From positions 48,165,227 through 48,229,226 of the forward strand of contig OU744732.1 of assembly GCA_916613615.1 (NCBI GenBank): a DNA stretch of 64,000 bases. Reading direction: 5' to 3'. A program made the translations under genes and the position numbers. Position 1 is the stretch's first letter. Each line of letters begins with the position of its first letter. The notes beneath the pieces are model-generated. The model ran no database searches, was not told where the DNA came from, and saw only the letters and a list, made by a program, of their open reading frames with translations. Source of the DNA: Steromphala cineraria (lineage: Eukaryota; Mollusca; Gastropoda; Trochida; Trochidae). Shown one piece after another: positions 59,086-64,000 of this stretch.

Positions 59086-59129
59086 TACACCACGTGGTGC
59101 GGTTATCGGGTCAATATCAGAGGTAGTTA

Positions 59130-59290
59130 TTTTTAGATAACTGACCTCAGATCAACCTGGAGGTTGGTTATCACGTGGTTGGTTATCTGATAACCAACCT
59201 CTTGATAACTGACCTCTCGGTTCGATACGGTGTACATGTCTCGGCTACGCCTCGCCATCTTCACCGTATCGCACCTCGAAAAAAACTTAC
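59130..59290. repeat. Foldback hairpins with GGTTATC arms
   Basis: AGGTTGGTTATC pairs with GATAACCAACCT across a 17-base spacer, AGATAACTGACCTC has an inverted relative further out, and CGATACGGTG (about 59223) pairs with CACCGTATCG (about 59263). Between the last two lies CTCGGCTACGCCTCGCC, the reverse complement of the core in the 18.6-kb foldback. Confidence 0.65.
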
Positions 59291-59475
59291 CCTCGGCTTA
59301 CGGGTCTAAATGACCCTTCGCCTCTAATTGTGACATTTAATATTCTTTAGAATTTGTTGTGATTTTCACCTGTGAATTCAGATATATTATGTCTTTATTT
59401 CAATATGCCATTCTAAAGAATATCAAAGGCCGCAAGAACGATAAAAAAAGAAAACAAAAGACAGAAAACATACTC

Positions 59476-59481
59476 TTTATT
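59476..59481 (-). terminator. Polyadenylation signal AATAAA, minus strand
   Basis: The minus strand reads CTGTAATAAAGAGTATG about 30 bases after the stop codon of the minus-strand reading frame at 59510, in a position suited to a 3' end. Confidence 0.4.
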
Positions 59482-59509
59482 ACAGAGAACTTTTGAAGTC
59501 ATTTTCATA

Positions 59510-59779
59510 TTACATGTTCATACTGCTTTCAATTCTTTCTATTTGGTTTCCTTGAAACATGCAAACATTTGCATTTATCAAACACTCCCACACACAATCC
59601 CGTTGGGTCTCAGTATCTATGCTAGTGTTCTCTTCAATTAATGTTCCAAATCCTTCATAGGAAGTCAGTTGTCGGGAGGTCACAAGCATTTGAAATGGTC
59701 CTTTTGAAACAATGCACAAGAAAGCCGACTTCAGTATCAGCAAACATTTAACTGTCCAGCTATCATCCATGCGTAGTTC
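59510..59779 (-). CDS. Candidate exon of a secreted PAN/apple-like protein
   Basis: The minus-strand exon begins after an acceptor-like CCTTGAATGTTTCAG and is open to a TAA at 59512-59510, with AATAAA about 30 bases further. It encodes ELRMDDSWTVKCLLILKSAF..., where MDDSWTVKCLLILKSAFLCI followed by VSKG resembles a signal peptide. Later comes TQRDCVWECLINANVCMFQG, a Cys pattern like the helix of PAN/apple domains. Two readings are possible: the last exon of a gene whose previous exon ends at 60208 (phase 0 agrees), or a first coding exon starting at the internal Met and splicing out at A|GTATGA near the end. The identity is weak. Confidence 0.35.
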   Translation of the reverse strand, partial: ELRMDDSWTVKCLLILKSAFLCIVSKGPFQMLVTSRQLTSYEGFGTLIEENTSIDTETQRDCVWECLINANVCMFQGNQIERIESSMNM

Positions 59780-60207
59780 CTGAAACATTCAAGGTTTAAC
59801 GCTACTAACTGTCTGATTTCATGTGCTGACAAAAACGCATTTCCATTTACATACATGCATATTTCATATCATCACGCTTTCCCCGAAATAGGAACTTAAG
59901 TTTGGAACTGTCATTCTAACATCGACTTTTGAATAATTTAGTATCTTATTGTTTAATGGACGATTGATAGTTTCAACGTTCACACGAACTTTATTGAAGA
60001 TAATATCATACCACACTGATCTCAAAGTCAGAAATCTAGCTAATACCCATATGTGTCTGCATTTTATATACATATTACAATACTAAAAAGCATTTCTAAA
60101 GCAGAAAATGCGTACACGCTTCTTTTGATTTCTTGTAATGCTTTAAACATATTTCCGAGTCTATTACATGAAACAACAAATAAAGTATACTTTGCGATCA
60201 ATCTCAC

Positions 60208-60384
60208 CTTAATTGCCTCGGGAAAGACCTCGAAACACCGGCAAATATATCTGTTTGACACCAGCAGCGGAGAGCACTCCATTGTACCAACCTTCTTGAA
60301 ACCATGTGCCTTAGGTTGTGTGCTGCACTTGAATTTTGAGGAGTTGCTTAGCAACTTGGCGTACAAGAAGTCGTGCATCACAAG
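60208..60384 (-). CDS. Candidate upstream exon, minus strand
   Basis: Minus-strand open stretch MHDFLYAKLLSNSSKFKCST, then KKVGTMECSPLLVSNRYICR and CFEVFPEAIK, ending at a donor AAG|GTGAGA (from 60207) in phase 0. It splices in frame to the 59779 acceptor over a 428-bp intron. The 5' edge is uncertain; the frame is open upstream to at least 60414. No family recognised. Confidence 0.3.
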
Positions 60385-60809
60385 ATGAAATAGACGACGT
60401 CCGTGCACCCACACAGTTTTTGACTAGTGACGGATTATTACATTTTACATCATTTGCCACCAAACAAAATTTCATTGACGTCCGTTTAAAATTTGCATCA
60501 AAATAATTAAATAATAGTTCAGTTCAGTGTGGCATTTTAAGGTTAATAGCTCGGTAAAAGAATGAAAATGCACAGTTGGTAAACGGCTGAGAATTGTTTT
60601 ACCAACAATTTCGCCAGTATTATCTCCAACTGCACGTGAAATACGCGCAGTGTTAAAATGAAATTGATCCATTCCTCAGGAGTGGAGGTTAACCATGCGA
60701 GACACCATTGTCACTTTTGAACTCATTATCAACAAACTTATATTCCGCTAATATTGATATTTTAATTAAAAATGGAAAACAGTTTTAACAATAACCATGT
60801 AGTGTATGT

Positions 60810-60920
60810 GAAATAATAACCTCGACCTCGTGAATATCTGTGATAACCATCTCACTGATCGCTCGATGGTTATCACAGATATTCACTCAGTCAGCGGTCA
60901 TTATTTCAACCATAGTTTAT
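60810..60920. repeat. Perfect 19-bp-arm hairpin
   Basis: GAATATCTGTGATAACCAT and ATGGTTATCACAGATATTC are exact reverse complements separated by 15 bases (CTCACTGATCGCTCG). Outer AATAATAACCTCG and GGTCATTATTTC also partly pair. Confidence 0.8.
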
Positions 60921-61310
60921 TGAGATTCTTTGGCCCCATGTGAGGGCTTTGTGAATTTGTGGATCTTATATCCAAAAGTATTGATTGCAGGGTATCTGAA
61001 ATCACATCGCCTACATGTCTGTTTTAGAACCCTTTTAGGGCCTGTATTCTCTGCTCGTGAATTGGTGACTCTTTAGCCCTTCAGGTTGTCTTCATTTTAT
61101 TAAGATTATCTCTACTTACTGCTCTCAGAAACATAAGGTTTACCGAATTGGTAGCTACAATATACTAAAATGGAATTTGCCTAGTACATTTTTTATATTA
61201 CCAAATCTTTATTTATTAGCCACAATTTAAATCGTTTCTTGTTGTTTTGATATTATTTTGTCAAACAGGATTTTACCAAAAAAATAATAAATGTATTGTT
61301 TTTTTTTCAG

Positions 61311-61327
61311 AACTGGAAAGAAAGATT
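61311..61327 (+). CDS. Candidate 17-nt microexon (E-LERKI)
   Basis: A strong acceptor (TGTTTTTTTTTCAG, ending 61310) and a strong donor (ATT|GTAAGTATG, from 61328) frame 17 bases. Entering in phase 1 from the 38.1-kb exon (one spare G), it reads E-L-E-R-K-I and leaves in phase 0, so the two join as MGSGISREELERKI. Charged residues suggest the start of a helix or coiled coil. The intervening intron would be about 23 kb. No other exon of the gene was recognised before the satellite. Confidence 0.5.
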
Positions 61328-61951
61328 GTAAGTATGACTTCAAAATATATGTGGGGTAACTAACGTTAAATACTAAATCTTGCCATTTCTAAAATTATTT
61401 AATGATGTAAAAGTATCATTCTAATTAGATACCTTAACTTTGACAAATCAGAGCCTTTGTTTCGGCCACATTCCTCTGTCTGGTAGCCATAAGATGATAT
61501 ACACTGAGCGTGAAAATCGGGTTTCTGTCGGTTTGCAGAAATGACGTTAAAGTATTAGAATGTTTTGGGAGTGGTGGAAATGGGAGTTTTCATTGACCAA
61601 GGGACCGATGCACTGTGCATTGAAGTGCGACTCCGGGATTTTCATCACACAATTTTTGTCTTCGAGACAAACGTAATTACCGTAATTGATGATAAGAAAA
61701 TTAGTCTTACAAGTTCGTCACCTCATGGCATAGACTTGATAAATACGTATTTTCTGTGAAAATAGAAAAGCCTTCAAATTGTTTCACAACAGCCGAAATA
61801 ACACGTCAAGTTTTGTTTATGAATACCTGCTAACCCAGCAAACGTGATCAACTAGATAACGTCATTCAAACGGCAGTGTGAAGTTGGTTACTTATTCCTT
61901 ATTCCTTATTCGATATTCACTGTTTTCCAGTTACTTATTCAGAAAAGTCGA
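61328..61951. other. Non-coding DNA between microexon and satellite
   Basis: A 64-codon plus-strand frame at 61565-61759 has a coding-like look (MGVFIDQGTDALCIEVRLRD) but no splice sites or family were recognised. TTCCTTATTCCTTATTCGAT at about 61892 is a short local repeat. Confidence 0.35.
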
Positions 61952-61955
61952 CCTA

Positions 61956-64000
61956 GAGTACCACAGAATACGTGCTCCACCTTCTAAGTATACTCAAATT
62001 AAAGGTAATTCAATTGCCCATCCACTGAGGTATCTTACGTTATATTACATAGAGGCGGTCATACCGTAATATCCCAAAATCAACACTATGTAACCCTATA
62101 TTGTAGTTCTTTCAAACAACAAATTCTGAAGGTACCAAGGAATACGTGCACTACCTTCTAAGTATACTCAAATTAAAGGTAATTCAATTGCCCATCCAAT
62201 GAGGTATATTACGTTATATTACATAGATGCGGTCATACCATAATGTCCCAAAAACCAACACTATGTAACCCTATATTGTAGTTCTTTCAAACAACAAATT
62301 CTGAAGGTACCAAGGAATACGTGCACCACCTTCTAAGTATACTCAAATTAAAGGTCATTCAATTGCCCATCCAATGAGGTATCTTACGTTATATTACATA
62401 GAGGCGGTCATACCGTAATGTCCCAAAAGCCAACATTATGTAACCCTTTATTGTAGTTCTTTCAAACAATAAATTCTGAAGGTACCAAGGAATACGTGCA
62501 CTACCTTCTAAATATACTCAAATTAAAGGTAATTCAATTGCTCATCCAATGAGGTATCTTACGTTATATTACATAGAGACGGCCATACCGTAATGTCCCA
62601 AAAACCAACACTATGCAACCCTAGAGTGTAGTTCTTTTAAACAACAAATTCTGAAGGTACCAAGGAATACGTGCACTACCTTCTAAGTATACTCAAAATA
62701 AAGGTAATTCAATTGCCCATCTAATGAGGTATCTGACGTTATATTACATAGAGGCGGTCATACCGTAATGTCCCAAAAACCAACACTATGTAATCCTTTA
62801 GTGTAGTTCTTTCAAACAACAAATTCTGAAGGTACCAAGGAATACGTGCACCACCTTCTAAGAATAGTCAAATTAAAGGTAATTCAATTGCTCATGCAAT
62901 GAGGTATGTTACGTTATATTACATAGAGGCGGTCATACCGTAATGTCCCAAAAACCAACACTATGTAACCCTATATTGTAGTTCTTTCAAACAATAAATT
63001 CTGAAGGTACCAAGGAATACGTGCACTACCTTCTAAGTATACTCAAATTAAAGGTAATTCAATTACCCATCCAATGAGGTATCTTACGTTATATTACATA
63101 GAGGCGGTCATACCGTAATGTCCAAAAAACCAACACTATGTAACCCTATATTGTAGTTATTTCGAACAACAAATTCTGAAGGTACCAAGGAATACGTGCA
63201 CCACCTTCTAAGTATACTCAAATTAAAGGTAATTCAATTGCCCATCCAATGAGGTATCTTACGTTATATTGCATAGAGGCGGTCATACCGTAATGTCCCA
63301 AAAGCCAACACTATGCAACCCTTTAGTGTAGTTCTTTCAAACAACAAATTCTGAAGGTACCAAGGAATACGTGCACCACCTTCTAAGTATACTCAAATTA
63401 AAGGTAATTCAATTGCCCATCCAATGAGGTATCTTACGTTATATTACATAGAGGCGGTCATACCGTAATGGCCCAAAAACCAACACTATGTAACCCTATA
63501 TTGTAGTTCTTTTAAACAACAAATTCTGAAGGTACCAAGGAATACGTGCACCACCTTCTAAGAATAGTCAAATTAAAGGTAATTCAATTGCCCATCTAAT
63601 GAGGTATCTGACGTTATATTACATAGAGGCGGTCATACCGTAATGTCCCAAAAACCAACACTATGTAATCCTTTAGTGTAGTTCTTTCAAACAACAAATT
63701 CTGAAGGTACCAAGGAATACGTGCACCACCTTCTAAGAATAGTCAAATTAAAGGTAATTCAATTGCTCATGCAATGAGGTATGTTACGTTATATTACATA
63801 GAGGCGGTCATACCGTAATGTCCCAAAAACCAACACTATGTAACCCTATATTGTAGTTCTTTCAAACAATAAATTCTGAAGGTACCAAGGAATACGTGCA
63901 CTACCTTCTAAGTATACTCAAATTAAAGGTAATTCAATTACCCATCCAATGAGGTATCTTACGTTATATTACATAGAGGCGGTCATACCGTAATGTCCAA
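61956..64000 (+). repeat. 175-bp satellite array with five-monomer higher-order repeat
   Basis: GGTACCAAGG recurs at 62131, 62306, 62481, 62656, 62831, 63006, 63181, 63356, 63531, 63706 and 63881: exactly 175 bp each time, with no indel across more than eleven monomers. The first, diverged monomer starts at 61956. Variant marks (CTCATGCAATGAGGTATGTT at 62831 and 63706; TCTAATGAGGTATCTGACG at 62656 and 63531; TTACCCATCC at 63006 and 63881) return after five monomers (875 bp). The array runs off the window. Confidence 0.95.

Noticed and set aside
61878..62069. CRISPR-like repeat array at the right edge
   Set aside because: The units are contiguous 175-bp monomers without unique spacers, in a eukaryotic context.

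Overview
The window looks like nuclear DNA of a marine invertebrate, most likely a mollusc and possibly a bivalve. It is AT-rich. It carries tRNA-derived SINEs, non-LTR retrotransposon fragments, a tyrosine-recombinase (DIRS/Ngaro-type) retroelement, many hairpin and inverted-repeat elements, satellites, and a few candidate spliced exons. There are no operons or long intact genes. The species call is inferred from repeat style only.

Layout. 1.15-17.71 kb is a composite transposon ('element A'). It has palindrome-bearing inverted ends and 145-bp subterminal repeats, and it carries broken pieces of one large ORF family. Two later insertions split that ORF, and both boundaries can be read to the base: a 2,244-bp element with CACTGCTGTTT ends and a GAAT duplication ('element C', 4993-7236), and an 8,877-bp element with long inverted ends and an 8-bp TGAAAACC duplication ('element B', 7643-16519). 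Element B holds SINEs, a foldback cluster, a CRE-like site cluster and otherwise non-coding DNA. 17.7-23.0 kb is non-coding with a foldback, a SINE and an (AATAT)n microsatellite. About 23.09-23.31 kb is a CpG-richer segment with outward-facing splice donors on both strands, so it may be a bidirectional promoter. 23.9-27.4 kb is a large palindrome whose loop holds a LINE reverse-transcriptase fragment, itself interrupted by another inverted-repeat element.

27.4-38.1 kb has interleaved MITE pairs, a 170-bp tandem array split by a DIRS-like element (Gag-like region, partly deleted RT/RNase H, tyrosine recombinase), a TTTCGC-type minisatellite and a TIR element. A coding exon at 38,105-38,145 (MGSGISRE, a myristoylation-type start) is followed 26 bp later by a roughly 10-kb head-to-tail array. 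Its units begin with a 14-bp palindrome whose arms covary between copies, and some end in a hairpin. A diverged inverted relative of the array lies at 53.1-54.7 kb. 55.4-58.6 kb is a decayed L1-like LINE. 59.47-60.4 kb has candidate minus-strand exons with a polyA signal. A 17-nt microexon at 61,311-61,327 joins in frame with the 38.1-kb exon to give MGSGISREELERKI. From 61,956 to the window end runs a 175-bp satellite with a five-monomer higher-order period.

The supportable host-gene content is therefore one plus-strand gene spanning at least 38.1-61.3 kb, possibly starting near 23.3 kb, plus a possible minus-strand gene nested in its intron. The rest is layered mobile and repetitive DNA. 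No search was run: family names rest on motifs read in the sequence and on remembered family features.
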